DNA from: Arthrobacter globiformis NBRC 12137
GTDB lineage: Bacteria; Actinomycetota; Actinomycetes; Actinomycetales; Micrococcaceae
Reading direction: 5' to 3'
NCBI RefSeq assembly: GCF_000238915.1
Contig: NZ_BAEG01000092.1
Coordinates: 1-64,000 of the forward strand
DNA: 64,000 bases
This document shows positions 1-7,932 of the stretch, in pieces. How positions within the stretch are numbered: the first letter of the stretch is position 1; the number at the start of each line of letters is the position of its first letter. Made by a program: the position numbers and the translations under genes. A model generated the notes under the pieces. It searched no databases, was not told the DNA's origin, and saw only the letters and a program-made list of their open reading frames with translations.

Positions 1-159
1 TTCGGCGGTGATCGCGTTCGAGGCCAGATCAGCAAGGCTCCGGTCCACCACGTCCGCCTCGGAAGAAACGACCTGCAGGGCGTTGGCACCGGCAGAAGCC
101 AACCCACCGGCACCGGGCCCTAAGGCCCGGTCCGCGGCGAATCCCCCCATGGCTTCCAT
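1..159 (-). CDS. Partial hypothetical protein, 5' end only
   Basis: An open frame of 53 codons runs from ATG at 159 (minus strand) off the window edge without a stop. The visible N-terminus is rich in Ala and Gly, with a stretch ALQVVSSEADVVDRSLADL that looks helical. A second in-frame ATG at 150 has GGA a few bases upstream and could be the true start. I do not recognise the family. The divergent position relative to the transhydrogenase operon, and the lack of a better frame on the other strand, are the only support. Confidence 0.4.
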   Translation of the reverse strand, partial: MEAMGGFAADRALGPGAGGLASAGANALQVVSSEADVVDRSLADLASNAITAE

Positions 160-403
160 GGAACAAGTCTGGTCCGGGGGTCTGACATTAATAGCCCGTC
201 GCCGAGGGCCCAAAAAGTTTTTCGCGGACGACCCGAAGCGGCAGTCCAAAGCTTAAGCGGCCCGTCACCCTCCCGCCGCGCGTCCTGGGGCCATAGACTC
301 TAGCCAACTACGTGTAGCAGCGCCGCTCCGTCCATCCGGCCACTAAGGTTCGGAAACTCCAGGGGAGCAGAGCGCCGCTGCACCCGTTGGAAGGAAGTGG
401 CGG

Positions 404-1702
404 GTGAAGCTGGGCATAGCGCGGGAGCGCCGGGAAGGCGAGCGGCGGGTCGCTGCGACGCCGGAAACCGTCAAGCAGCTGGCCGGACTGGGCCTGGAAG
501 TGCTGGTTGAATCCCGGGCCGGCATCTCGGCCGGGCATGCCGACGATGAATACCGCCAGGCAGGCGCCCACATCGTTGACGACCTCGATCCCGCCCTGCT
601 GGATATCCTCGCCCATGTCCGCCCGCTGGAACTCCCGACGGCGACAGCCCTGAAACGCGGCGCCGTCACCGTGGGTTTGGCCTCGCCGTCGTCCGAACTC
701 GCCACCGTCAGGGTGCTCGCCGAAGGTGGGGTCACGTCCTTCGCGCTGGAATTGGTGCCGCGCATCTCCCGTGCCCAGTCCATGGACGCTCTCTCCTCGC
801 AGGCCCTCGTGGCCGGCTACCGCTGCGTCCTCGAAGCTGCCATCCGCCTGCCGCGCTTCTTCCCGCTCTACATGACAGCGGCCGGAACCGTGCCGCCCGC
901 GAGGGTCCTGGTGCTCGGCGTCGGCGTGGCGGGGCTGCAGGCGATCGGAACGGCTAAACGGCTGGGCGCCCGCGTGTCCGCCAACGACATCCGGCCGTCC
1001 TCCGCGGAAGAGGTCACGTCCATGGGCGGCACCTTCATCAAACTGGACCTGGAGACGGCGGAGGCGGCCGGCGGATACGCCCGCGAGCTCACTGCCGACC
1101 GCGGCGCCCTGCAGCGGCAGTTGCTGGCGCCGCACGTCGCCGACGCCGACGTTTTGATCACGACGGCGGCCGTCCCCGGCAGGCGTGCCCCGCTTCTGGT
1201 GACCCGCGAGATGGTGCAGGGCATGCGCCCCGGGTCCGTCGTCGTCGACCTCGCCGCGGAATCCGGCGGCAACGTCGAGGGGTCCGTTCCCGGCCGGGAC
1301 ATCCACGTCCCCACCGCCGACGGAAAGGGGACCGTCACCGTCGTCGGCCTTAAGGACGCACCCTCCGCCATGCCCACCGACGCCTCCCGGCTTTACGCGA
1401 AGAACGTCGCCAACCTGCTGGCTCTGATGACCCGCGACGGGACGGTGGACCCGGATTTCGACGACGACGTGATAGCGGGTGCCTGCCTGACGCACGACGG
1501 CGTGGTGCGTCATCCGCCGACGGCGGAGGCTCTTGCGGCGCTCACGGGGGAAAACGCGCCCGGTGCCGCATCAACGGACGGACCACCCGGGGACACGGAC
1601 ACCGCCAGTGACACGGACACCGCAAGTGACACGGACCACGAACTCGCCGACGAGCTGGCGAGCGGGCGGGAAAAGGCGTCGGAAAACGAAGGGGTGGTCT
1701 GA
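404..1702 (+). CDS. pntAA: NAD(P) transhydrogenase, subunit alpha part 1 (NAD-binding)
   Basis: This is the NAD(H)-binding domain I of the proton-translocating transhydrogenase, which moves hydride between NAD(H) and NADP(H) using the proton gradient. The 432-aa product opens with the alanine-dehydrogenase/PNT N-terminal signature (ARERREGERRVAATPETV) and has the Rossmann GVGVAGLQAIGTAKRLGA followed by ANDIRP. It starts at GTG 404, six bases after AAGGAAG (391-397). It is longer than the usual roughly 380 aa because of a C-terminal tail containing an Asp/Thr-rich DTDTAS repeat (1592-1636). Its TGA overlaps the ATG of the next gene by one base, so the three pnt genes form a translationally coupled operon, the split arrangement known from Rhodospirillum rubrum. 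Confidence 0.93.
   Translation: MKLGIARERREGERRVAATPETVKQLAGLGLEVLVESRAGISAGHADDEYRQAGAHIVDDLDPALLDILAHVRPLELPTATALKRGAVTVGLASPSSELATVRVLAEGGVTSFALELVPRISRAQSMDALSSQALVAGYRCVLEAAIRLPRFFPLYMTAAGTVPPARVLVLGVGVAGLQAIGTAKRLGARVSANDIRPSSAEEVTSMGGTFIKLDLETAEAAGGYARELTADRGALQRQLLAPHVADADVLITTAAVPGRRAPLLVTREMVQGMRPGSVVVDLAAESGGNVEGSVPGRDIHVPTADGKGTVTVVGLKDAPSAMPTDASRLYAKNVANLLALMTRDGTVDPDFDDDVIAGACLTHDGVVRHPPTAEALAALTGENAPGAASTDGPPGDTDTASDTDTASDTDHELADELASGREKASENEGVV
1592..1636 (+). repeat. 18-bp in-frame tandem repeat in pntAA
   Basis: Two 18-bp units (1592-1609 and 1610-1627, one base different) plus a half unit (1628-1636) encode DTDTAS-DTDTAS-DTD in the C-terminal tail of PntAA. The period is a multiple of three, so copy changes would keep the frame. 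Confidence 0.8.
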
Positions 1703-2064
1703 TGGACGGTATCAGCCTGCTGACCATCACCGTGCTTGCGGTGTTTGTCGGCTTCGAAGTGGTGTCGAAGGTGTCCAGCACGCTGCATACGCCGCTGATG
1801 TCCGGTGCGAATGCCATTCACGGGATCATCCTGGTGGGTGCCATCATCGTCGCCGGGCAGGCCACGCACCCCTGGGTGCTCGCGGTGGCGCTGCTGGCGG
1901 TCGTCCTCGCCACGGCGAACCTTGTGGGCGGCTTCGTGGTAACGGACCGCATGCTGGAGATGTTCCGCGGCCGCAAGGAAAAACCGGCGAAGCCCGCCCC
2001 CGGGGTTGGGGCTCCGGGCGTCGCCCAGCCTGAAACCAAGGAGAACACGGAGGCCACGCGGTGA
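1702..2064 (+). CDS. pntAB: NAD(P) transhydrogenase, subunit alpha part 2 (membrane)
   Basis: A 120-aa protein with about three hydrophobic segments (ISLLTITVLAVFVGFEVV, AIHGIILVGAIIVAG, VLAVALLAVVLATANLVGGFVVTDRMLEMF). The pattern ending in GGFVVTDRMLEMF is diagnostic of the first membrane part of domain II of transhydrogenase. It starts at the ATG overlapping the stop of pntAA and overlaps pntB by four bases (GTGA). With PntB it forms the membrane proton channel that couples to the NAD- and NADP-binding domains. Confidence 0.93.
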   Translation: MDGISLLTITVLAVFVGFEVVSKVSSTLHTPLMSGANAIHGIILVGAIIVAGQATHPWVLAVALLAVVLATANLVGGFVVTDRMLEMFRGRKEKPAKPAPGVGAPGVAQPETKENTEATR

Positions 2065-3434
2065 TCCTCCTCGACCCCAACGTCACCGCCCTGCTCTACC
2101 TCGCGGCCGCCGTCTTCTTCATCCTGGCGCTGAAGGGCCTCAACTCGCCGCGCACCGCCCGCCGCGGCAACCTCATCGGCGCCTTCGGTGCGCTGGTCGC
2201 CGTCGTTACTGTCTTTTTCTCGACCCGGCTGGACAACGTCCCTTTGATCCTCGGCGCCATTGCCGTCGGTTCCGGTGTGGCCGCCCCCGTGGCCAGGCGC
2301 GTCAAGATGACCCAGATGCCCCAGCTCGTCGCCCTCTTCAACGGGGTGGGCGGCGGCGCCGCCGCCCTCGTGGCGCTGCTGGAACTGCCGCATGCGGAGG
2401 ACGCCTGGGTGCGCGTCGCCGTCGTTTTCACCCTGCTGGTCGGGGCGGTGTCCTTCGCCGGCTCAGCCGTGACGTTCGCAAAGCTGCAGGAGCTCATGAC
2501 CACCCGCCCCGTGGTGTTCCCCGGCCTGCCGGTGCTCATGGGGGCGGTGCTGCTCGCCGCCGTCGGTGCCGCGGCCGCCGTCGTGATGGGTGGCTCGCTC
2601 GCCCTGGCGCTGCTGCTCCTCCTGCTGGGCCTGGTGGCAGGCGTGCTGCTGGTGCTGCCCGTGGGCGGCGCCGATGTGCCGATCGTCATCTCGCTGCTCA
2701 ACGCGTTCACCGGCCTCGCCGTTGCCGCGTCCGGCCTGGTGCTGGGGAACGTGCTCCTGGTGGTGGCGGGCACGCTGGTGGGGGCATCGGGCACCATCCT
2801 CACCCGGGCGATGGCCGCGGCCATGGGCCGCAGCGTGGCCGGCATCCTGTTCGGCGCGTTCCGGGGAGGTTCGACGGCGGGATCCACCGTCATGAGCGAC
2901 CGTCCGGTCCGCTCATCCAGCCCGGAGGACGTGGCCGTGCTGCTGGGCTACGCGCAGCGCGTGATCATCGTTCCCGGCTACGGGCTGGCCGTGGCGCAGG
3001 GACAGCACACCGCCGCAGAGCTGGCTCAGGCCCTGGAATCCCGGGGCATCCGCGTGGACTTCGCCATCCACCCCGTGGCGGGACGCATGCCCGGGCACAT
3101 GAACGTGCTCCTCGCCGAGGCCAATGTGCCCTACGAATCGCTCAAGGAAATGGGCGAGATCAACTCCGAGTTCCGCACTGCCGACGTCGCGCTGGTGGTG
3201 GGCGCGAACGACGTCGTGAACCCCGCCGCGAAGACCACCGCAGGCTCGCCGATCTACGGGATGCCGATCCTTGAGGTGGCGGACGCGCGTCAGGTGGTGT
3301 TCCTCAAGCGCTCCATGCGGCCCGGGTTCGCCGGGATTGAGAACGACCTCATGTTCGAGCCGCAGACAACGCTGCTGTTCGGCGACGCGAAGGAGTCCCT
3401 GACGAAGGTGCTGGGCGCGGTAAAGGCCCTGTAG
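2061..3434 (+). CDS. pntB: NAD(P) transhydrogenase, subunit beta (NADP-binding)
   Basis: A 457-aa subunit with about eight or nine membrane helices in the first 270 residues and a cytoplasmic NADP(H)-binding domain III at the C-terminus. That domain carries the family hallmarks PGYGLAVAQGQH, GRMPGHMNVLLAEANVPY and GANDVVNP. It starts at GTG 2061 inside the last codons of pntAB, implying translational coupling. Length and motif order match the family. In aerobic actinobacteria the complex is generally considered an NADPH source. It is the last gene of the operon; an imperfect hairpin with a short T-rich tail follows at about 3433-3460. Confidence 0.95.
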   Translation: MILLDPNVTALLYLAAAVFFILALKGLNSPRTARRGNLIGAFGALVAVVTVFFSTRLDNVPLILGAIAVGSGVAAPVARRVKMTQMPQLVALFNGVGGGAAALVALLELPHAEDAWVRVAVVFTLLVGAVSFAGSAVTFAKLQELMTTRPVVFPGLPVLMGAVLLAAVGAAAAVVMGGSLALALLLLLLGLVAGVLLVLPVGGADVPIVISLLNAFTGLAVAASGLVLGNVLLVVAGTLVGASGTILTRAMAAAMGRSVAGILFGAFRGGSTAGSTVMSDRPVRSSSPEDVAVLLGYAQRVIIVPGYGLAVAQGQHTAAELAQALESRGIRVDFAIHPVAGRMPGHMNVLLAEANVPYESLKEMGEINSEFRTADVALVVGANDVVNPAAKTTAGSPIYGMPILEVADARQVVFLKRSMRPGFAGIENDLMFEPQTTLLFGDAKESLTKVLGAVKAL

Positions 3435-3582
3435 GGTGGGGCCTTCGGGGACCCTCTTTCCCGGCTCCTGCAGTACCGCCTCCGCCTCCGGCCGTTACCG
3501 AAATGTGACTTTTGCTGCGTGAGTGCGATAGCCTCGGGCGGTGTCCTGGTTCCGCTCAGGGCATTCCCGGGCAGAATGCCGA

Positions 3583-3768
3583 GCCCTGCCGCTGACCGGG
3601 ATCCGTTCGCTATGACCAACAGGCAGGGACGGGGGAACCACCTTTTTACCGGCCTTGCGAGTCAAGGCCTAGGGGTTAAGTCCAGAAGCTCCGCCTAGCC
3701 GCGGGCAGGACCGGGTGACTCCCATCCGAACCCGACAGCTCACCCCGCAGGCATGGGAGAGGCAAACC
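3583..3768 (+). promoter_or_regulatory. ydaO/yuaA-type (cyclic di-AMP) riboswitch
   Basis: The leader of the LysM/NlpC gene carries the conserved blocks of the ydaO-yuaA RNA in order: GCCGCTGA, then GGGACGGGGGAACCA (about 3627-3641), GGGGTTAAG (about 3672), then GGGTGACTCCCATCC, GAACCCGACAGCTCACC and CCGCAGGCATGGGAGAGG. Boundaries are approximate. The final GGGAGAGG (3754-3761) is also the Shine-Dalgarno sequence, ten bases before the ATG, so ligand binding could directly control translation. From established knowledge, this class senses cyclic di-AMP and is often found upstream of cell-wall hydrolase genes in Actinobacteria, where it usually turns expression off. Identification is by motif recognition, not a covariance search. 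Confidence 0.9.
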
Positions 3769-3771
3769 ACC

Positions 3772-4689
3772 ATGTCACGTAAGTCCATGTCCGCGCGCCA
3801 TCGCGCCACCCCCACGACGTCCATCGCCCTGCAGGGCCTGTCGCATTCCCTCAAGTCCAACGCCGCCACGGTTGCCAAGCCGGCGGCAGCAGCCGCCGTC
3901 GCTTCCGGTCTCCTCTTCGGCGCCGGGGCGCCCGCCCACGCAGGTTCCTACGCCCCTGAGACGCCGGACGCCGCTGCCCAGTCTGTCGCTGGCCAGGCGC
4001 TTGCTGCCCCCGCCGCGCCGGCAGTCCCGGCCCCGGCGGGCGGCGGATCTGCTGTTGCCGGTGCGTCTCACACCGTTGAGCCCGGCGACACCCTTGGCGC
4101 CATCGCAGCACGCCACGGCGTCAGCCTCGATGCTCTTCTGGCAGAGAACGGCCTGTCCCTGGCCTCGGTCATTTACCCCGGTGACCAGATCTTCATCCCC
4201 GGGCCGGGCGCAGCTGCAGCCCCCGCAGTACCTGCGGCTCCGGCAGCACCCGCGGTGCCTGAGGTCCCTGCCGCGCCGGCGGCCCCTGCGGCCCCGGCTG
4301 TCCCCGAGCCGACCGGCATGGGGATCTACAACGCCTCCGCGTCGATAACGCCGGCAGCAACCGCTCCGGCAGCCAGCGGCACCGGCGCAGCCATTGTGGC
4401 CTCCGCCCGGGCGCAGCTCGGTGCCACCCAGGACTGCACCGTCCTGGTGGAGCAGGCCCTGCGCTCCGTCGGCAAGTCCGTCGGCGACCTCGCGCCCGCA
4501 CAGTTCCACCAGTACGGAACTCCGGTTTCGGCCCCGCAGCCCGGGGACCTGATCATCAGCGCGGGACACGTCGGCGTCTACATCGGCGGCGGGCAGGCCA
4601 TCAGCAGCGGCATGAACGGTGTCAACGAAACCATCGTGCACCCGGCCTCCTGGCTCACCGGCTCCACTTACGTGCGGGTGAACGCTTAG
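3772..4689 (+). CDS. Secreted LysM - NlpC/P60 cell-wall hydrolase
   Basis: A predicted 305-aa secreted peptidoglycan hydrolase. A basic N-terminus and hydrophobic stretch end in GAPAHA, giving a likely signal-peptide cleavage after residue 57. One LysM domain (about 100-143, HTVEPGDTLGAIAARHGVS) binds the wall. A Pro/Ala-rich linker leads to an NlpC/P60-like C-terminus with the putative catalytic Cys222 (GATQDCTVLVEQ) and His266 (SAGHVGVYIGGG). I chose ATG 3772 over an in-frame ATG at 3715 because the latter lies inside the riboswitch and 3772 has GGGAGAGG upstream. The gene is monocistronic between the riboswitch and a strong terminator; c-di-AMP control fits its role in wall remodelling. 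Confidence 0.92.
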   Translation: MSRKSMSARHRATPTTSIALQGLSHSLKSNAATVAKPAAAAAVASGLLFGAGAPAHAGSYAPETPDAAAQSVAGQALAAPAAPAVPAPAGGGSAVAGASHTVEPGDTLGAIAARHGVSLDALLAENGLSLASVIYPGDQIFIPGPGAAAAPAVPAAPAAPAVPEVPAAPAAPAAPAVPEPTGMGIYNASASITPAATAPAASGTGAAIVASARAQLGATQDCTVLVEQALRSVGKSVGDLAPAQFHQYGTPVSAPQPGDLIISAGHVGVYIGGGQAISSGMNGVNETIVHPASWLTGSTYVRVNA

Positions 4690-4704
4690 CAGTCGGAAGG
4701 GTTT

Positions 4705-4746
4705 ACACAGCAGCGGCGGGTGCATCGGCACCCGCCGCTGCTGTGT
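4705..4746 (+). terminator. Strong hairpin terminator
   Basis: A perfect 19-bp stem (4705-4723 with 4728-4746) closed by the tetraloop ATCG, starting 15 bases after the stop of the LysM/NlpC gene. The right arm is followed by a mixed TTTGG tail, so it is close to a canonical intrinsic terminator. Confidence 0.85.
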
Positions 4747-4845
4747 TTGGTGGCAGTTGAGCTTGTTACGCCCGCCTCGCGGCTTCCCCGGTGGCCACGC
4801 AAGCTCCGCGGCCGTCCGCGGCTGACATAAAAAGTCACTTCCACG

Positions 4846-4883
4846 CAACAATTGTTGACCTATGGATACCGGGACGGTTAACT
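4846..4883 (+). promoter_or_regulatory. Predicted promoter with palindromic operator over the -35
   Basis: A perfect 12-bp palindrome CAACAATTGTTG (4846-4857) overlaps a candidate -35 TTGACC (4855-4860). Seventeen bases later comes a -10-like TTAACT (4878-4883). The next gene starts at 4957. An operator covering the -35 suggests repression; palindromes of this kind are typical of GntR/FadR-type or TetR-type dimers. The regulator is not identifiable here. Confidence 0.5.
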
Positions 4884-4956
4884 GGCAACCTGACCGGATG
4901 TGAGGTGGGACACGTCACGGCTGAAACTTCGCAAGCAACGCCGAGAGTGAGTTCCC

Positions 4957-5370
4957 GTGGACCTAATCACCACCGCAGAGGTTGAGGCAGCAGCGACGAG
5001 GCTGATGACCGCCTTCGCGGCCACCAACACAGACGACTACTTCGACTGTTTCGCACCTGACGCGACCTTCGTCTTCCATTCCGAACCGGACCGCCTCACC
5101 TCGCGCGGGGAATACCGCGCCCTGTGGCAGGGCTGGCTCGAGGATGGGTGGCGGGTCGCAGGGTGCGCAAGTTCCAAAGCACATATCCAGATCGCCGGCC
5201 CAACCGCCGTATTCAGCCACGATGTCAAAACTGTCATCGACGTCGCCGGCACCAAAGAGACCCTTCACGAGAGGGAGACCATCATTTTCACCAGGACGGA
5301 GTCTGGCAGCGTGCTCGCCGTTCATGAGCATCTTTCTCCGGCGCCTGCCAGTCCGAAGGAAAACTCATGA
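4957..5370 (+). CDS. SnoaL-like (NTF2-fold) small protein
   Basis: A 137-aa protein with the NTF2/SnoaL-like layout: an N-terminal helix with RLMTAFAATNTDDYFDCFAPDATFVFH, the loop RLTSRGEYRALWQGW, then beta strands ending FTRTESGSVLAVHEHLSP. This fold hosts small hydrolases, isomerases and ligand-binding proteins. It starts at GTG 4957 after a weak GAGAGTGA. The last four bases overlap the permease start (ATGA), so the two are co-translated and the protein probably acts on, or binds, the permease substrate. The specific reaction cannot be told from sequence. Confidence 0.75.
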   Translation: MDLITTAEVEAAATRLMTAFAATNTDDYFDCFAPDATFVFHSEPDRLTSRGEYRALWQGWLEDGWRVAGCASSKAHIQIAGPTAVFSHDVKTVIDVAGTKETLHERETIIFTRTESGSVLAVHEHLSPAPASPKENS

Positions 5371-6914
5371 CAAACGACCCCAAAGCCCCTGCCGTGACCG
5401 AAGTTGAAAAGCATGGCATCGAACCGATTCCTGCTGCCGACCGCACCGCAAAACCTCTGGATCTGTTCCGTCTCGTGTTCGGCGGCGCGAACACCTTCGC
5501 CACGGTAGTCCTGGGGTCGTTTCCCATCCTCTTTGGGCTGTCCTTCAAGGACGCGCTGTTGGCCACGGTCCTGGGCGTGGTGGTTGGTGGCCTGATACTT
5601 TGCCCAATGGCCGTTTTCGGCCCGACCAACGGAATGAACAATGCCGTTTCGTCGTCCGGGCACCTGGGCGTGCACGGCCGTGTGGTGGGATCCTTCCTGT
5701 CACTCCTGACAGCCTTCGCCTTCTTCTCCATCTCCGTGTGGAGTTCAGGGGACGCGCTGGTAGGGGGCGCGAACCGCCTGGTGGGCCTGCCCCAAAACGC
5801 CGTGACGCTAAGCCTCGCCTACGGCGTCTTTGCTGTCCTGATTCTGACCGTGTGCATCCACGGGTTCCGTTTCATGCTTTGGGTCAACAAGATCGCAGTG
5901 GTCGCAGCGTCACTGCTTTTCCTGCTCGGAATCGTTGCTTTCGCGGGCACGTTCGACGCGTCATACGCCGGGACGTTCGGGCAGGGAGCGGATGCAGCTA
6001 CCAACGCACTGTTCTGGCCGTCCTTCATCGGATCGGCACTGATCGTCATGTCCAACCCGATCTCCTTCGGCGCGTTCCTTGGCGACTGGTCCCGGTACAT
6101 CCCGGCTGAGACGCCCAAACGAAAGGTCATGGCTGCCGCCTTCCTGGCCCAGGTGGCTACCCTCGTGCCGTTTGGCTTCGGCCTGGTCACGGCCACCATC
6201 ATTGCCACGGAGGCGCCGGCATTTTTTGAAAACTCCGATTATGTGGGCGGGCTCCTGGCCGTCTCCCCTGCCTGGTACTTCCTGCCGGTGTGCCTCATTG
6301 CCCTGGTGGGCGGAATGTCCACCGGCACCACCGCGCTTTACGGAACTGGCCTCGACTTCTCCAGCGTCTTTCCCAGGTTCTCCCGCGTCCAGGCCACGTT
6401 GTTCATTGGCTCCATCGCCATCGTCTTCATCTTCGTAGGCCGCTTCGCGTTCAACATTGTGCAGAGCATCTCCACGTTCGCGGTGCTCATCATCACCTGC
6501 ACCGCGCCCTGGATGATCATGATGATGATCGGTTACGTAACGCGGCGGGGCTGGTACGACGCCGACTCCCTCCAGGTTTTCAACCGCCGCCAGGTTGGTG
6601 GCCGGTACTGGTTCAACCGCGGGTGGAACTGGCGCGCGATGGGCGTCTGGATCTTCTCGGCGGTCATGGGAATCATGTTCGTGAACGTTCCTAACCAGTT
6701 CGTCGGTGCTCTCGGCAACCTCGCCGCGGGAGTGGACCTGAGCATCCCAATTTCGATTGGCCTGGCTGCAGTTCTTTACCCCGCAGTGCTGTGGCTCTTC
6801 CCGGAACCTGCGGACGCGTATGGCCCGGAGGGCCCAAGGTTCGTCAGGGCAGCTGCCCCGAAGAATATCCCGATCGTTGACGAGAAGAAAGATCTCGAGT
6901 CCGTGCTGTCCTGA
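5367..6914 (+). CDS. NCS1-family purine/pyrimidine permease
   Basis: A 515-aa membrane protein with about twelve hydrophobic segments and the N-terminal NCS1 signature region (GGANTFATVVLGSFPILFGLSFKDALLATVLG ends in the first helices; GPTNGMNNAVSSSG follows). Members of nucleobase-cation-symport-1 import cytosine, uracil, purines, hydantoins or thiamine with H+ or Na+. The central FGAFLGDWSRYIP is also typical. It overlaps the SnoaL-like gene by four bases. The substrate is not predictable; the coupled small protein suggests a nucleobase or related heterocycle. Confidence 0.9.
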   Translation: MTNDPKAPAVTEVEKHGIEPIPAADRTAKPLDLFRLVFGGANTFATVVLGSFPILFGLSFKDALLATVLGVVVGGLILCPMAVFGPTNGMNNAVSSSGHLGVHGRVVGSFLSLLTAFAFFSISVWSSGDALVGGANRLVGLPQNAVTLSLAYGVFAVLILTVCIHGFRFMLWVNKIAVVAASLLFLLGIVAFAGTFDASYAGTFGQGADAATNALFWPSFIGSALIVMSNPISFGAFLGDWSRYIPAETPKRKVMAAAFLAQVATLVPFGFGLVTATIIATEAPAFFENSDYVGGLLAVSPAWYFLPVCLIALVGGMSTGTTALYGTGLDFSSVFPRFSRVQATLFIGSIAIVFIFVGRFAFNIVQSISTFAVLIITCTAPWMIMMMIGYVTRRGWYDADSLQVFNRRQVGGRYWFNRGWNWRAMGVWIFSAVMGIMFVNVPNQFVGALGNLAAGVDLSIPISIGLAAVLYPAVLWLFPEPADAYGPEGPRFVRAAAPKNIPIVDEKKDLESVLS

Positions 6915-6920
6915 CGACCC

Positions 6921-6968
6921 CGCCGCACCGAAACTAATTTCCGCACCGAAACTAATTTCGGTGCGGCG
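6921..6968. terminator. Shared convergent terminator with two alternative hairpins
   Basis: Left arm 6921-6933 pairs perfectly over 13 bp with 6956-6968. A second copy of the left arm (6941-6951) can instead pair over 11 bp with 6956-6966 around the loop CTAA. It serves the NCS1 permease (stop at 6914) on the plus strand and lysG on the minus strand; the stop codon of lysG (6952-6954) lies inside the structure. Confidence 0.7.
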
Positions 6969-7863
6969 GCAGGGTTTGCGCGGCGCGGACGACGGCGGTC
7001 GTCACCTCCGCGAGGCCCGGCGAGTCCAGGGTCCACACCTGCCAGAAGAGCCGCAGGTCCTCGCTCCACCCCGGGTCGAGCTCTACGAGCGTGTTCCCGG
7101 GGTCCTGTTGGTCCGGCACCATGCCCCAGCCCAGGCCCGCGTGAATCGACTCGACGAACTGAACTGAATCGGGGATAAAGTGCTGCGGGGGCGTGGCGTC
7201 CGGCGCGACGCGCGCGAGAACAGCGAGCTGGTGCGTGTCCTTCCGGTCGTACTGCATGACAGGGGCGACGGCGAGGGCCTCCGGCGTGGGGCCGTCCGGG
7301 AACCAGCGGGCAGCGAAATCGCGTGAGGCCTTGGCCCGGTACACCATGGTGCCCAGCGGCCGGAGGGTGCACCCCTGCACCGGCCGGGGATCCGCGGTAA
7401 TCGCGCCAACGGCGTCGCCGGACCGCAGCAGGTCGGCCGTGGCGTGCTCGTCGTCGCGCAGCAGCTCGAGGGCCACGCGGCCGCCGAGCGCAATCTCCCG
7501 GTAGGCCGCCGGCAGCCACGTCGCGATGGAGTCTGCGTTGGCCACGATGGGAACCCGCAGCCGCTCGGCGCTGGGCGGCACGCCGCCCCCGTCGTCCCCC
7601 TCGGCGTCCTCCGGCCCCCGCAAGGAAAGGACCGCCTCGTCGGCGAGGAGTAGGAGCTGGCGCGCGGAACGGAGGAGCTGTTCGCCCGCCGGCGTTGGGC
7701 GAACCGGCTTGAGGCGGCGCACCAGCACACTGCCCACGGAGCGTTCGAGCGCCTTGATGCGCTGGCTCACGGCGGAGGGAGTGAGGCGGAGTTCCGACGC
7801 GGCGGCGTCGAAGGTCTCGTGATCGACGACGGCGGCAAGGGCCCTGAGCTGATCGAGTTCCAT
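6952..7863 (-). CDS. lysG: LysR-type regulator of lysine/arginine export (LysG/ArgP)
   Basis: A 303-aa LysR-family activator with an N-terminal winged helix-turn-helix (about residues 1-60, TFDAAASELRLTPSAVSQRIKALE) and the usual periplasmic-binding-like effector domain. It is divergent from lysE with a 69-bp gap, the conserved lysG-lysE arrangement of Corynebacterium and relatives, in which LysG with Lys, Arg or His activates the exporter. It has no Shine-Dalgarno sequence. A TAGAAT box (7870-7875, minus strand) sits six bases before the ATG, pointing to a leaderless mRNA. Its 3' end runs into the shared terminator. Confidence 0.93.
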   Translation of the reverse strand: MELDQLRALAAVVDHETFDAAASELRLTPSAVSQRIKALERSVGSVLVRRLKPVRPTPAGEQLLRSARQLLLLADEAVLSLRGPEDAEGDDGGGVPPSAERLRVPIVANADSIATWLPAAYREIALGGRVALELLRDDEHATADLLRSGDAVGAITADPRPVQGCTLRPLGTMVYRAKASRDFAARWFPDGPTPEALAVAPVMQYDRKDTHQLAVLARVAPDATPPQHFIPDSVQFVESIHAGLGWGMVPDQQDPGNTLVELDPGWSEDLRLFWQVWTLDSPGLAEVTTAVVRAAQTLPPHRN

Positions 7864-7932
7864 AAAGAAATTCTAATGGAACTGCAGAAAAAGTGAATTG
7901 CTTTTCAGATTTCCGAATCGTACCTTCGAAGA
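7864..7932. promoter_or_regulatory. lysG-lysE divergent promoter/operator
   Basis: The AT-rich 69-bp gap contains two -10 boxes, TAGAAT (7870-7875) for lysG and TACCTT (7921-7926) for lysE, each six bases from its start codon. Between them is an imperfect inverted repeat GAAAAAG (7887-7893) / CTTTTC (7901-7906), a reasonable LysG site of the T-N11-A type. Both transcripts would be leaderless. Confidence 0.6.

Noticed and set aside
308..1513. Long minus-strand open frame opposite pntAA, and many similar ones opposite other genes (for example 34827-36830 and 39618-42506)
   Set aside because: High GC leaves antisense frames open. Their translations are low-complexity Gly/Arg/His-rich with no motifs, while the opposite strand encodes recognised proteins.
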